Positions 12,213 to 25,029 of a DNA stretch of 64,000 nt are shown here, piece by piece. Source of the DNA: Moringa oleifera (Eukaryota; Streptophyta; Magnoliopsida; Brassicales; Moringaceae); NCBI GenBank assembly GCA_021397835.1, contig JAJFZO010000168.1, positions 2,046,001 to 2,110,000 on the forward strand. Direction: 5' to 3'. A program made the translations under genes and the position numbers. Under the pieces are notes generated by a model that was given only the letters and a program-made list of their open reading frames with translations, had not been told where the DNA came from and did not search any database. The stretch's first letter is position 1; the number at the start of each line of letters is the position of its first letter.

Positions 12213-15133
12213 CTAATAATATCTTTGTCTCTAGTCCAATGGCTGTAGAATAACTCTAGTAGCGAGTCACACACTTGAACAGCCTTTTGTAAACCTTCCA
12301 ACAGCCAATACTGATTAAGCTTAAAGCATCAGATGGATGCCATGACCATAATTAGTCGATCACAACACATTAGAAGATGACCTGTGTTACGAAATTGGAC
12401 TGTTCAATAAATGACTCAAAGTCATAGTCTAAGGCATTCAAGGTCACGAGGCCATCGAAGGATACGAGCTTTATCCTAAGTCCACATTTACGTCTAAAAT
12501 ATTACATGCTTCTCCACCATCAAACTTCAACATTTAGCAAATTAATCCATACGATAATGGTCCAAAAGGTGTCTGATTTGATATTCTATTGAGTCTTTTC
12601 CACAACATCATCAAGGCAGCATAAGCTTGGTATAATGCTTCACCTGCCACGACCAATAGTACCTTCAATGAATTTAGCAAGAACTTCAAAACCCACTTTG
12701 CAACTAACATCAAACATTGCAAGAATAATGATCATTTAACGATTATCAAACAACATTTAGGATAATCTCTAAAGGATCACATCCATTGATACAATGCAAA
12801 GTTCATGACTTATAACAATCAGTCGCTCTCATGGTCATCAAACATGGCTCATCCCCCCCCTCTCTTCTTTGTTTCGTTAATCAAAAAATAGCCATAGGAT
12901 TTGATTGAATTACTAACCAAAACCAAAGAATACATCAAAGTAAAGGATGCCAAAACCTTTAAACATCATGGTAGTAATAACACAAAGGAATCCCATGCAT
13001 CTAAACAACATTAAAGTGAAATATTTTCACCTTTGCTAGTACTTGATACGTCTTTGATAATCCATCATAACCATTTCCCTTTTGACCTTTGTTGCCTCCA
13101 TGGCTACTAATGGTATAACCTGATGAGTCTAAGTATACTCCTCCTAATGCCTTCCACTAGCAAATCCTGTTGGAAGTGCAACATAAGCCCTACTCTCATT
13201 GGCCTACTGTAAGGTCAGATATGCTATGTTTCTATCATCTCTTAAAATTGAACAGCTCATCCCCTAAGGGTACCTTGGGTGATACATGCAGAAAAGACGT
13301 CAATCGACCTCGATCAGACCACCATCTAAGGAGAACAAATGAAAAGTTACATCTCAACACTCATCCCAAATAATTATAGGAGTCATTCAAGTCATTGCAC
13401 ATGGACTTGCCATAAGAAGAGGAAGCTTTTTTGGATGAAGGATTTACACTCGTCAAACTATGGTAACTTGACTTCAATGGGCAACATAAGTCAAAAACGA
13501 TATCGGTTTCTCCCTAAAATGATTCTTTGAAAGTTATCTACCCCATGATAATGCACTCATAATCAACATCCTTGTTGCTAATTACAAGGTGTATCGAGTC
13601 ATCATAGATTAGGGAAGCTCAACTGATGTACTTTACTACTTTATGTTTAAGTAGCTAAGATTCTTAACCAAGCATTTGAAGCCTTTCATAACCTCATTAG
13701 TAGGCTTTGGAGTCCATATTGTGGTAGTAGAAGGGACAATAGCCCTGCCCACATTCATTGAAACTTTGCCAACCAAGACTTCGATCATGGTCAATGTTTG
13801 CTTATGTACACAACCTTAGCCTACAACATGATCCTGAAACGAATAACCCTGAATGCCATACGGGCTATCATATCTAGTCACCAATTATTGATGAAGTTTT
13901 CTACCCTAGATGGCCTAATGACTATGAAAGAAGACCAAGAAAAGGCATGTTCATGTCAGTTTCTTACTCTCGAAACATCTCGTGCCTGATAGTTATGCCA
14001 CATGGATTGAGACCATTGACTCAAAGCTCCAAGAGAAAATGTCAAAGCTTTGAAGAGTTCAAACTCACAAAAGGAAAGGTCATAAAAATCACTTACAACT
14101 CATAAAGCCAAATAGTATGCCCTCACTCATTGTTTACTGGCCCATATTGACCTTTTTGCATGTAGTGCCTATAGCATGCCTGGAATCGAACTACACATCA
14201 TTGAACAAGTGCTCAACATCAATCCCTCAAAGACACCAACGAAGTAAATGAAAAGAACACTCATTAAAGAACTAAAGGTAAAGGTTCAACACTTACTTGA
14301 GGTAGGGTTCATTTGTTAAGCTTTCTACCCTCAATGGTTACTTAACATAGTCAAGAAAGTAATTGGTGCATAGTGCATGTGCATTAATTATATCGATCTT
14401 AATGAAGTAATTATCTGTTACTACAAATCAATCATCTCGTGGATAACTCTTCTTGTCACCAAATTTTAACTTCATGGATGCCTTTGTAGCTTACAACAAA
14501 ATACGCATGAAGGAAGCTAATGAAGAACACACAACATTCATTATTGACTACGATGTGTACTGCCATAAGGTTATGCCTTTTGAGCTAAAAATACGGGTGC
14601 CACATATCAATGCATGGTCAACATCATCTTTAAAGCATAAATGAGGTGCAACCTTGAAGCCTATGAAAACGATATGATTGTCAAAAGCAAGGACCAAACC
14701 ACAAACATCCAAGACCTTGAGGAGATCTTTATAGTACTTTGACAACACAATGCGAGGTAAAATCAAGCTAAATGCATACTTAGGGTCACTATTGAAAAAT
14801 TCATAAGCTTTATGTTCATGAAAAAGGGCATCAAAGTCAACCTTGAAAATATTCGAGCGATCATGACCATTAAGTCCCTAAACACCATTAAGGAAAATGT
14901 AGCAGTTCACAGGGCGCATCGTGTCCCTAAGGCAATTCATCTTAAAGGTTACGAAATAAAGTCTCCTATTTTTTCGCATCTTTAAATGGCAAAAGAAATT
15001 TTAATGAAGCCTTGAAAGTGAAGTTATATTCGAATAGTTGAAACAATACCTAACTGTACCACCACTACTTAAACGTGACCATAAGTGAGATCATCTACTT
15101 ATATATAGTAGTGGCTAATGAAGCTTTCAATAT
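12213..15133 (+). mobile_element. Decayed Ty3/gypsy retrotransposon: gag, protease and reverse transcriptase
   Basis: Conceptual translation, passing many stops and frameshifts, gives the usual gypsy order. A Retrotrans_gag-like segment lies at about 12490-12815, with AWYNASPATT followed by FNEFSKNFKTHFA. A retropepsin lies at about 13585-13930: IID-stop-GSSTDVLYY at the active site, then YNMILKRITLNAI. Reverse transcriptase follows from about 14160 to 15130, including a FNFMDAFVAYNKIRM stretch, VMPFELK and a DMIVKSK segment after the position of the catalytic YVDD, which here reads YEND. Stops in every domain show it is inactive. The frame breaks at about 15133 and resumes near 22200, so it was split by later insertions. 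Confidence 0.8.
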
Positions 15134-17212
15134 TGTCGACACCTTATTTTGCTCCTTAAATTTTATCTCTTCAATAAATTATTTTATAGGTATATCGAGA
15201 TTTACTATAGCTCTTTTAACACGTGCTATTTCCTATTTATCCTATTGAGTGTAAGGTCAAGAGTCTTTACAGTACTACTATCCCTAATGACTCATCGAGA
15301 CTTGATTCATTGGGTCTTATCTACAGAATACATCGGGTTTCTAGCCTAGGAATTACTTTGGGTGAAATCACTTGGTTTAAAGGCAAAGCCCACATTATGG
15401 AATCATATAATAAAGTTCAATCCTATTCCTCAATTTACTCACATTGAGATTTTAACCTAGAAGACACGCTAGGTTCAATACCTTAGGCAATTTAAAAATG
15501 ATTTGTTCAAATCAATTCAAATATTGATATCACGATCAATGCCTTAGGTAATTTAAGATTAAGTTCATGTCAAGTGTGGTCTCTTTCATTTAGAGTTAAT
15601 TCAAAGTACTTATCAAGATTCTCAAGACACTAACAACCATCTCAAATATTTCTAAATATAACCAAAGACATGGATTTTTGAAAGTACAAATTTCATTAAT
15701 CAAATCAAAGTTGGTAAATTAGAAAGAAAGAAAAAAAAAAAAGAAAAAAAGGGTAATCTTAAGGCCTAGGCTAGGTTGTAGCCACAACCACATTAGGAGT
15801 TGAAGATAGTTTAAATTTAACCTTCAACAGTAATAATCGATCTTCCCCATCTATAAGCATCTCAGCCATTTCTTGTAGATCTTTGACTAACAGCTCTAAA
15901 TCCTTAGAATTGACTAGTATAATTTTAGCTTAAGGGGTCACATGCACTCGTGATAGGTCTAGGTCGAGGTACTGCTTTTGGATCTCCTACACAGTGGGGC
16001 TATTAATCAGCCAATAAAATATGAAGGCTTGCTCTTCAATCTTGACCTTATATGCATTATCATTTTGAATTTGTCAATGGTATGAGGTTAGGCTTCCTCT
16101 CGAACTGCTCTCATTTCCTGCAAATGTTGTAGGATAAGCTCATTCTTCTAAAGGGTTATCTTAGCTTTGACATTAGCCTCCACCTAGGCCAGTCTCAACT
16201 TCATCTCGTCCTTCTCTTCTTTAACTTTCACCAAAAGACTTTTTCACTCTCTTGGTTTTAGCTGCGTAGGCATGGACTATGTTAACGGCATCATTAGCTA
16301 CGACTTATTGGCAACTTCGGCCTTCTTCGTGAAGTAATGAAGGCTAATACTGGTATGGCTTTATTAGCTGACTAAAATAGACATTCTTCGGGCAAACTAC
16401 AAATAGAAAGAAATTCAAGTTAGAAAACCTGTAGTTATTTTTTTTTTTCAAAAAGTGATAAAGTAAAAGAAAGTAGATATTTACCTCTTCGAAGTAGAGT
16501 ATAGTGCAATCGAAGAAAATATTATTGTTCTCCTCACCTAGTTGCCTTATATCTTAAGGCCGAACAGATTTTCATTTTTTTGAAAAGTGATAAAGTGAAA
16601 AAAAAACAGATATTTACCTCCCCGAAGTAGAGCATAATGCGATTAATGAAAACGTTATTGTTCTTTCCCTCTAATTGCCTCATGCCTCATATATTAAAGG
16701 CGACTAGATTTTCAGCAGCCACTCTAGGACCAAACTGGATATTCCACTTTAGCATGAACTTCTCCTCTAAAGAGAGACTCTGGCTCACCCAAAGGCATCT
16801 CCAGTGCATCCATCAAGCCCCTAACCCTTAACTGGCGTTCTTTTTCTTCACTTCTTTTTTTGATGGTTAAGGAAGCGACAACCACCATCTTCCCCATTTT
16901 AGCAGTAGAGGAATCAATCTTTAGGCCGAAACTAGCCACTTTCCTCTTCTATGTAGCCCGTAAGGACTAACCCCTTTATTAGACTCTGGCAATAGTTCCA
17001 AGGGCAGAACTTCCTTTAAGGACATGCCTGCCCAAGGTCATTTTCATCGTTTCACATAATTAATCCTTAGTGACTTAAGGAACAGTGCGTTGAGGCCCTA
17101 TTTCTATAAGATTTACAAAGAAGTAAAGGAAATATAGTCAGCAGTTATACAAGTATAAAAAACATGAGACTGTTGAAAGCTAAAGTAAAAAAGACTAAGG
17201 CCTGATGTGGCA
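15134..17212. other. Inserted DNA splitting the gypsy pol, with a minus-strand coiled-coil remnant
   Basis: The pol reading stops at TGTCGACACCTTATTTTGC (about 15134), which could be the TG end of another LTR element; its partner end was not found. On the minus strand about 16080-16360 translates, with stops, to a Lys/Glu-rich coiled-coil-like segment (KVKEEKDEMKLRLA). This recalls proteins carried by plant retroelements, but no domain can be named. Confidence 0.4.
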
Positions 17213-17788
17213 TCGACCCTGAAGGCCACATCAAGAGATAAGGGACCTAGAGTTTGAAGCTTTAATCCTTCATGGGGTTTTGCCTATCATAGGGAAAGGA
17301 AGTGGGTACATTAATGGAAAGGACCTTGCCTCTCATCAAGAAGACCCTATTCAGGTGCAAAACTTAGTGTGAAAATTGGATTGATTACTTGCCTATCAGC
17401 GGGGTCGACCCTGAAGGCCACATCAAGAGATAAGGGACCTAGAGTTTGAAGCTTTAATCCTTCATGGGGTTAAACCCCTCATAGGGAAAGGAAGTGGGTA
17501 CATTAATGGAAAGGACCTTGCCTCTCATCAAGAAGACCCTATTCAGGTGCAAAACTTAGTGTGAAAATTGGATTGATTACTTGCCTATCAGCGGGGTCGA
17601 CCCTGAAGGCCACATCAAGAGATAAGGGACCTAGAGTTTGAAGCTTTAATCCTTCATGGGGTTAAACCCCTCATAGGGAAAGGAAGTGGGTACATTAATG
17701 GAAAGGACCTTGCCTCTCATCAAGAAGACCCTATTCAGGTGCAAAACTTAGTGTGAAAATTGGATTGATTACTTGCCTATCATCGAGG
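17213..17788. repeat. Tandem repeat, 3 copies of 192 bp
   Basis: The units start at 17213, 17405 and 17597, each opening with TCGACCCTGAAGGCCACATC. Units 2 and 3 are almost identical. Unit 1 differs mainly after CATGGGGTT, where it reads TTGCCTAT instead of AAACCCCT. A fourth unit would begin at 17789 but diverges within about 6 bp. The near identity points to recent unequal recombination or slippage. Its sequence is less AT-rich than its surroundings. Confidence 0.9.
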
Positions 17789-19022
17789 TTGACCCCTTCT
17801 TCGAGAATGAAACTTGATTTAGCTCTAGGATTACAGATATTGAGATTTTTTGGATGGGGTGAGTTCGGCTTTTCCTTTGTACCTAGGCTCGAGATCTCAT
17901 CAACTAGCTTAGAGGTTTTATCAAATCTAAAGATTTTGTACCAGGACTTAGTGGCTGTAATTACAAACATCCTATCATTATTAATATGGTCCTTAAAGCT
18001 ATTTATACCCCTCTGATCACAAAAGGATTTGAAGGTGGATGTGATGTCAGGATAAACCTTTTTATTATGGACTCTTTTAGAAGGCTTAATCTAGGAATCA
18101 AGAAAGAAACATTTTTCATCTTCTTGGCTAACTTAATACCTATTCGAGAGCATAAACCTTTTATTTTTGTAAGAGTTGCAAAAGGGTCATTATGGTGTAT
18201 TAACAGATAAACCCTATCACTATGTAGTTCTTTATGGTAAACACTCCAAATACAGATGTATACGAGATGCCAATGCTATTCTTATGTCTTTTTAGTATCA
18301 TCTTTATATTCGCTTCAATTCACGATATGTTCTTGTTATAATGGGTGCTTTTTTTTTTTAAACCTTTTTTACATTTACACGTCCATCTTTTTTGCATAAA
18401 TGAATTTAAGAATTAAATTATGCTCAAGGGACAATCCTCCCATGGAGCTTTAAATAAAACTATTTTATCTTGAGGAGATGAAAGTTGGTGTAAGGGCCTC
18501 TTCTTGATCCTCACCCAAAATATGTCATTTTGAGTGCTTTTAGACAATTTTAATAACCAACATTCTTTCTGCACATTTCTTCCAAGATTCTAAGATTTGG
18601 TCAAAGCTAACATTTGGATCTTACATAAAACAATCTTGGAAATTGAGTTTCCATCATTCATGCATTCTTTGAAAAAGGTTTTCTCTTTTTAATTATATAT
18701 TGCCTCATATGGGAATCAAGCTCAAATCTTTTCACTAACCAATTGAATATTTTTTGTTTTAATTGGTTTGAGTATGGTGAAGGTGCTAGCCCTTCTTCAT
18801 ACGTAATTGACTTGCAAGCCTAATTTTCTCAATAAAGTTTGACTAGTGCCAAAACTTTTCTTTTGCCTCTCTTTGGTTTCTTTTTTGTGAAAAAAATGGA
18901 TTTGAAAAAAAAATAAAATAAATTTCAGTGGTCGATCATATCGTAAAATATATTTGTGGTGACTCCTACTCTTTTTCTTAATTTTCATTAATAAGTTAAC
19001 CAAAATGAATTTCAAGATCTAC
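17789..19022. other. Repetitive DNA between the 192-bp array and the CACTA element
   Basis: Short open frames on both strands show no recognised similarity. It is probably the remainder of the element that was inserted into the gypsy pol at about 15134; the matching right part after the CACTA is 22158 to about 22200. Confidence 0.4.
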
Positions 19023-19025
19023 CAT

Positions 19026-22000
19026 CATTACTATAAAAATTATAATAAGTAATAGTGATTTAATGATAGTTCTTAAAAGAACTGCCATTAAAAGCATCAT
19101 TAATAATTTTTAATGTTAACTCTGCTAAAACTAACACTAAAAGGGATATTTATCACACTTTTAATGTCAGTTACTATTTAACTGATATTAAAAGACAACA
19201 TTGAATGCTAGTTTTGGAAAAGCCACTTTTGAAATTGACACTGAAAAGATTTAGAACTATTGTTAAAGGCTTGCACCAAGCCTTTTAACCTAGCTATCAT
19301 CTTCTTCTCCAGAAGTAGCAGTAACCACTTTTGGAGAAGCAGCCACCTGGCCTGCACGCACATCTCTCCCTCTCCATTGTTCTTTCCTTGCTCCTTCCTT
19401 CTCATTTGTCTTAATCTCCATAAGAAGAAGCCACACCCTTCCCTTCCATTTGTTCTTCATCTTTGGCATTCAAATATGTGAGTGTCTTGGTAGATTCAAA
19501 ATTTTTTTATGAAAGTTTTTTCACAATTTTTATTCCATTTAGTTTTGATTTGAAGAATGAATTGAGAATGTATATATTTTAAGATTTTTTCTATTAAGTA
19601 TGTTTGATGAATTGTTTATTAATGAAAATTGAGTTTTTTTGTAAGTATATTTGGATGAATGTTACGTATGAATGAGTATATATTGATGAATTTATTGTTT
19701 GATAATTTTTAAGATTTTTAGATTAATTGATGAATTGAGTAATTGTTAGTTACATGAATTTATATTTTGATGAATTAAGTAGATATAGGTTAGATGAATT
19801 TATGTTTGAATAAATTTTGTTAGGTAAGATTAATGGGTATAATTTGTAAAATTTATATTGGTAATTAACTTAATTTAATATTAGTTAAATTTTAAATAAA
19901 TAATTAATTAATTAGATGATTGTATAGTAAACAATTAAATATTATCTAAATTTTAATTAATTTACTAGCGAGTTAGATGCTTGTAAAGTAATTAATTAGA
20001 TGTTAATTAATTGATTATATATTAATTAACTATTTAGTTATTAATTATTTATTTAAATTTTAATTAATTAATTAATTTAATGCCTATAAAGTAAATAATC
20101 AAATTTTATATAAATTTTAATTAATATACTAGTGCTTGTAAAGTAATTAATTAAATGTTAATTAATTGACTATGTATTAATTAACTAATTAATTATAAAT
20201 CATTTACTTAAATTTTAATTAATTAATTTTTTGTTAGTTATATATTATTTATTTAATTATATACTAGCTAAACATTTGTTATTTAGCTAATGAATTAATT
20301 ATATTCTAATTCGGTTAAATATATAATTAATTACAAATTTTAATTAATTTATTAGAATTTTATTTTCATGTAATTTGTACATAAATGTCTAATATAATTG
20401 TGTACGTATATGTTTTAAATTTTTATTGATTTATTATTATTTGGCTACATTAGATTTTTTTTATTTTTTATTATTTCAGTAAACTTTATACAGATTTAGT
20501 TGCACTTGGCTTGGAGAAGTATTTTGTATTTGCTGATCTATTTTTCATATAGGATGTCTATAAGTATGATACCCAAGCCCGTAACTTTACCAATAAAATG
20601 ATAGATTCATGTGACAGATGAGTAGTGATACTTCCATGTAACTTGAGGTAAGTCTTAATACTATTTAAAATTATTAATAGTTTAATTTGTTCACAATATT
20701 TTTTACATTTATTTTTGATAATTAGGCATCATTGGATGTTGGTGGTTGCTAAGTCTCGTACTTTTATGTAGAGTATTTTTAATCCTTTGAACCATGGTTC
20801 TCATTAAGAACTGGATCAACTTATGTCTATGTAAGTGAAAATATTTTCATTTATGTTATTATATATTATTTTCTACTCTTAAGATTATTGATTATTTTCT
20901 ATTGACAGCTCTTTTAAATTGTTTCAAATTTTCAATGAATCAAGTGATAGGCACATTCCTAGGAGTATTCTTGCTAAGGTACGTATATTTAAACCTATAT
21001 GTGATGTTAGTTTTATTTATTTTGCAAAATATAATAATTAAAAATTTTTAATGCAGTATCCACATCGATCTTCAAATACTGAGTGTAGATATTATATTAT
21101 GAAAATTTTTAAAGACATCATTGATAGACATAAAAATATATATATATATATATATATATCTCATACACGAAAATGATAAGTTTTTAAGCATTTACTTATG
21201 TAACTACTTTGGTAATTGATGTGGTTACTAAAATTTATAATTGGACTAACTTTTTTTTTTTTAATAAATATAGTTACTGGATATAAATACTTATACTCAA
21301 TCTAATATTGATGAAGTTAGAAAAGATGTTAGATATTTTTTTTGAAGTGCCATATTAGAAAGTTGAACTTTGAAGATTTTTGTAGATATGAATATCATTG
21401 AATTTATATAATTGAAGTTTTAAGATTGTGTATGATAATGTGTATTTAAACTCATGTATTGTACATATGGAGTCCAGTTATGACATCAAGTTTCTTTCTT
21501 TCTTCATCTTTCATTACTTATTAGATTGGATTATGTTGAAGTGTTTTCAAATATGAAAAAAGTAATGATGGTTTGAGTGAGAATGGTATTGAAGTGCATT
21601 AAAAGAAAAAAGTAATTTCATTAAAGTATTGGTATTGAATTGTGTTGATGTATATAAGATGAAGATATATGATTGATGTAGAAGATATGAAGAATTTCAT
21701 ATATGCAAGTTTTGAATAATTTGTATGTAGGAATTTTGTATATATCAAAATTATTAAAAAAATTCTTTTAATGGATAGTTCATTAAAAACTGACATTAAA
21801 GGCGCCATTTTTTAATGACAGTTTTATTAGAACTATCATTAAAGCTCTCACCCTTTAATGACATTTTTTCAAAACTATCGTCAAATGAAGGATCTTCATC
21901 GATAGCTTTAAAAGAATTGTCAATAAAAGTCCCCTCTTTCAATGGCAATTTTTTTAAAATTGTCATTGAAAACTCTCCTTTTTAACAACAGGTTTAAAAG

Positions 22001-22154
22001 ACTTTTCATTAAAAAACGAGGGCGTTTAATGACAGTTTTCAAAAACTATAGTTAAAACTCTTATCTCTTTAATGATATCAACAAAGATGAAAGTTTTGGA
22101 ATTGTTATTAAAAGTCCTTTCTAATTGTCATTAAATTCTTTATTTGTAGTAGTG
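19026..22154 (+). mobile_element. CACTA (En/Spm-type) transposon, 3.13 kb, with Ulp1-like cargo
   Basis: The left end reads CATTACTATAAAAATTA and the right end, reverse complemented, reads CACTACTACAAATAAAG. The element is flanked by the 3-bp duplication CAT (19023-19025 and 22155-22157), the target-site size of this superfamily. Many short subterminal repeats on the theme TTTAATGACAGTTTT, in both orientations, fill 19050-19260 and 21770-22150, as is typical of CACTA elements. The interior is AT-rich and holds a decayed Ulp1-like protease gene, but I see no TNP2-type transposase, so it is probably non-autonomous. It sits inside DNA that itself interrupts a gypsy pol. Confidence 0.8.
20530..21370 (+). 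pseudogene. Decayed Ulp1/SENP-like cysteine protease (C48) inside CACTA
   Basis: Three exon-like pieces separated by intron-like DNA match the C-terminal catalytic part of plant transposon-borne C48 peptidases. The first has LPCNL, then HHWMLVVAKSR carrying the catalytic His-Trp, then FNPLNHGSH at the Asp region. A middle piece reads LFKLFQIFNESSDRH. The last has YPHRSSNTECRYYIMKIF, where the catalytic Cys is kept but the usual Gly after it is Arg, then NIDEVRKDVRYFF. Internal stops follow VAKSRTFM and FNPLNHGSH, so the copy is dead. Known relatives remove SUMO-like modifiers, and their role in transposons is unclear. The exon borders are inferred. Confidence 0.6.
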
Positions 22155-22174
22155 CATTTCTTATGGAAGAAACT

Positions 22175-22978
22175 AATTCTCTTATATGTCTCATAAGGGG
22201 CAAATGGAGTTCCCCTGTTTAACTTTATCGGCCTGGGCCCCATTGTGATAGCTATTATCCTCACTCTTCAAAGTGAAGCAAAGTGCTTCATGGAGTCGTG
22301 GCACATTACACCAAACCTAAAAGATTCATATATGCCCCTGTTGTTATCGCTTGAAGTCTGCATTCCTACTTTCAGGTACACCAAATGGTTGTACTCATCG
22401 ATCAGCCTATGGGACAAATATTGCATCACCTTGATTTGTCAAGATGCCTAGAAAAATAACCTTCGAATTAAAAGAGCACTACATTATATACCAACCTCAA
22501 ATAGCAATAAAAGAAAATGTGCTAACTGATTTCCTTGTCGAGCACACCGAGCTTAAAGGAAGCAATAACAATGAAACCTAAAAGGACTTATGGACCTTAT
22601 GGGTCCACAATGGCACTAATCTAAAAGGTCAAGGTGCTAGGCTACCCCTCAAAGGACCTAATGAGGTTGAAGTCACTTATGCCCCTAAGCTTGATTTTCT
22701 TGCCTCGAATAATGAGGTTGCATACAAGGCCTTAATCATTAGGCTAAATGTCACACACCATAAGGAAATCACATGGTTTGTGATCTACAGTGACTCTCAC
22801 CTTATTTATTCGACAACTTAAAAAGAACTACGAGGTTAAGGATTAATGAATGGCTAAACGATCCTTTAATCACCTCCATCAAGTGGAGATAAAACATGTC
22901 CTACATGCTCAAAACATGTGAGACAACCTCCTCATCAAGCTTTTAATGAGAAGCTATGACCACATGCAATAGGCCATT
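22175..22978 (+). pseudogene. Gypsy pol continued: RT connection and RNase H, broken
   Basis: This is the continuation of the pol interrupted at 15133. SKVLHGVVAHYTKPKR and HSYFQVHQMVVLIDQP match the segment between RT and RNase H of plant Ty3/gypsy elements. The RNase H domain follows from about 22540 (ENVLTDFLVEH, then LWTLWVHNGTNLKGQGARL and NNEVAYKALIIRL), with DSHLIYSTT and KHVLHAQN towards its end. In-frame stops and frameshifts occur throughout. The reading stops at about 22978, where repeat copy B begins. Confidence 0.75.
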
Positions 22979-22981
22979 TTT

Positions 22982-25024
22982 TGTGAAAAATCTACCATGA
23001 AGGATTAAATAAATTTATTGATTAAAAAATAGATATGATATTATTAGAAGCATTATAAAAACTAATTGCAAAAATTTTATTATCAATTTTATATTTTTAA
23101 AAATATTTTAAAGCATTATATATATATAAACATCATCAAAGTTCTAAATTCTAAAATTCATTTTTGTGTCATCCAATCATTATTAATGTAATACAAGTTA
23201 CATCTATGTAAGAATGTGTTTGCCAATAATCACTCCATGTATTATCATAGTCTTGATAATTTTAAAATATTTTAATTACTCAACAATAATCATTAATGCT
23301 AATCCTTATCTATTATTTCCATATGTATAATGAAACAATTAATTATTAAAAATACCATACTTCACAATTTATTATTGATCTTGTGATTTTTTACTTATGA
23401 CTTTTGTAGCATGTTTGTTATCTATATGCCTTCAACATGTGTCATAACCTCAATATTTTGACAACTTAAATTTTTCGGAGCAATAGTTGTAAACCATCAT
23501 CTTACTTTCGTCAAACTTGTCCACATTTTCCATATGAACCTTAAATAAATCGAATTTTTTCTACCACTTTGAATGTCATTATCATTAAAAATTTTGATAT
23601 GATGATAAGAATGAATCAATTGAAATAGACTGACTTTTGAATTGGGGTTCAAAAATTTTAAAAAAAGGATTAAGATTTGTTTCTCTTGTAAAAGATTAAT
23701 GTTAAATATATTCATTATAAGTATCAGTATCAAGATATATTTTTTTGTTAGGCATGAAGACCTTTATTTTTTTTAAGAGAGAATCGAGAGAATTGAAATA
23801 ATTAAAATGTGAATAGAGAAAGAATTAAGTGAGAAAGAAGAATTCAAATTTTGTACAAAAGAAAAGAGTTTTGGGTAAAAGCCATATGAAACCCTAAAGT
23901 TCACACTTTCTCTTCAATAAATCTTGACTTTTAGAAAGTCCCAAAACAAAATTTGATCTACTTTTTTTTTATCAAATTAAATCTTATTAGAAAATTTTAA
24001 AATACAAGATATTTAAATTTGGAATCTTTTATAGTAAACTTTAACTGGAATTTTTTCACAAATGTAAAAAAAAATATTTAAGCTATCATCATAAAAAATA
24101 TTAAATTTTGTATCTTGAAAATATTTTTTATAAAATTTTATACTATTAAAAATTTTACAAAATCATAAAAAATAATTCTTAAGTTGAAAGTTATTCAAAA
24201 TTGAGGAATAAATACAAAATAGAGTATAGAATTTATATGAGTCATTTTTTAGGCATTTCAACAATGAAAATACTATTAATTTTTCATAATGATTTTGAAC
24301 CAAAGTTCAATTTAGACACAATAAGTAGATTAAGATTTGTTTATTGAGAAAGGGCAAACTTCAGGATTTTACGTAATATTTACATAAAAATAATAATAAT
24401 AAAAGCGTTTATAATTTTTTATTTTAAAAAAATTGTATACATGTGATTGCATAATGCATTTGTTGTAACGCTCATATGATCATTGCAAAATATTGTACAG
24501 TCGACAAGATCAAGAAAGAGAGGCAAGATAGGGTTCATTGAAATGGTGGGTGGTGATTGGTGACTGGTCATTAATGTTGATAGTAAGGTCAAACACGTAA
24601 AGAGGCCCAACAAGATCACACTCAAAAAAGACCTAACACTTAGCGCAAAGCAAGGCCAATCAGCATGATGGCAAAGCACCCCCGCCTCGAAGTGGTACTA
24701 TCCTCAAGGTGGTGCTTAAATGAACTAACATGATTCTACGGGCCTTGATGAAACAATATGACCATTCAACAGGCCTGCCTCTAATTTATAAATGGATCGA
24801 CCCGAGACCAAAGAAAGGATGTACCCAGTACTAGCAATTCAAGTGTTCAAGTAACATGTATCTATATCTTTTTGTATTCAATGGTCTGTATTTTCCAAAC
24901 ATCATAAGAATGGCAATAAAGGAAGGGCTTTTGGCTTTATCAACTAATCTAATTCTAATGACAATCAACGAAAATGAAATGGTGGCAAATGTTGCAGCTA
25001 ACCCAGTAAGACAAGGTTCTAGTG
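22982..25024 (+). repeat. 2.04-kb dispersed direct repeat, copy B
   Basis: Second copy of the 10159-12212 sequence, in the same orientation. Homology begins at TGTGAAAAATCTACCATGA and ends near GACAAGGTTCTAGTGATGA. It lies between the RNase H and integrase parts of the broken gypsy pol, so it is either an insertion into pol or the start of a second, internally deleted element of the same family. Confidence 0.75.
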
Positions 25025-25029
25025 ATGAA

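Noticed and set aside
17213..17788. CRISPR-like array
   Set aside because: The 192-bp units are contiguous without spacers and the DNA is plant nuclear; this is an ordinary tandem repeat.
21136..21159. (AT)n microsatellite
   Set aside because: A simple 24-bp AT run inside the CACTA element; of no functional interest beyond possible length variation.
10159..25024. A complete LTR retrotransposon with LTRs 10159-12212 and 22982-25024
   Set aside because: Integrase lies after the second copy, no primer-binding site or polypurine tract is seen at the expected borders, and the internal region contains other insertions. I list the copies as repeats instead.
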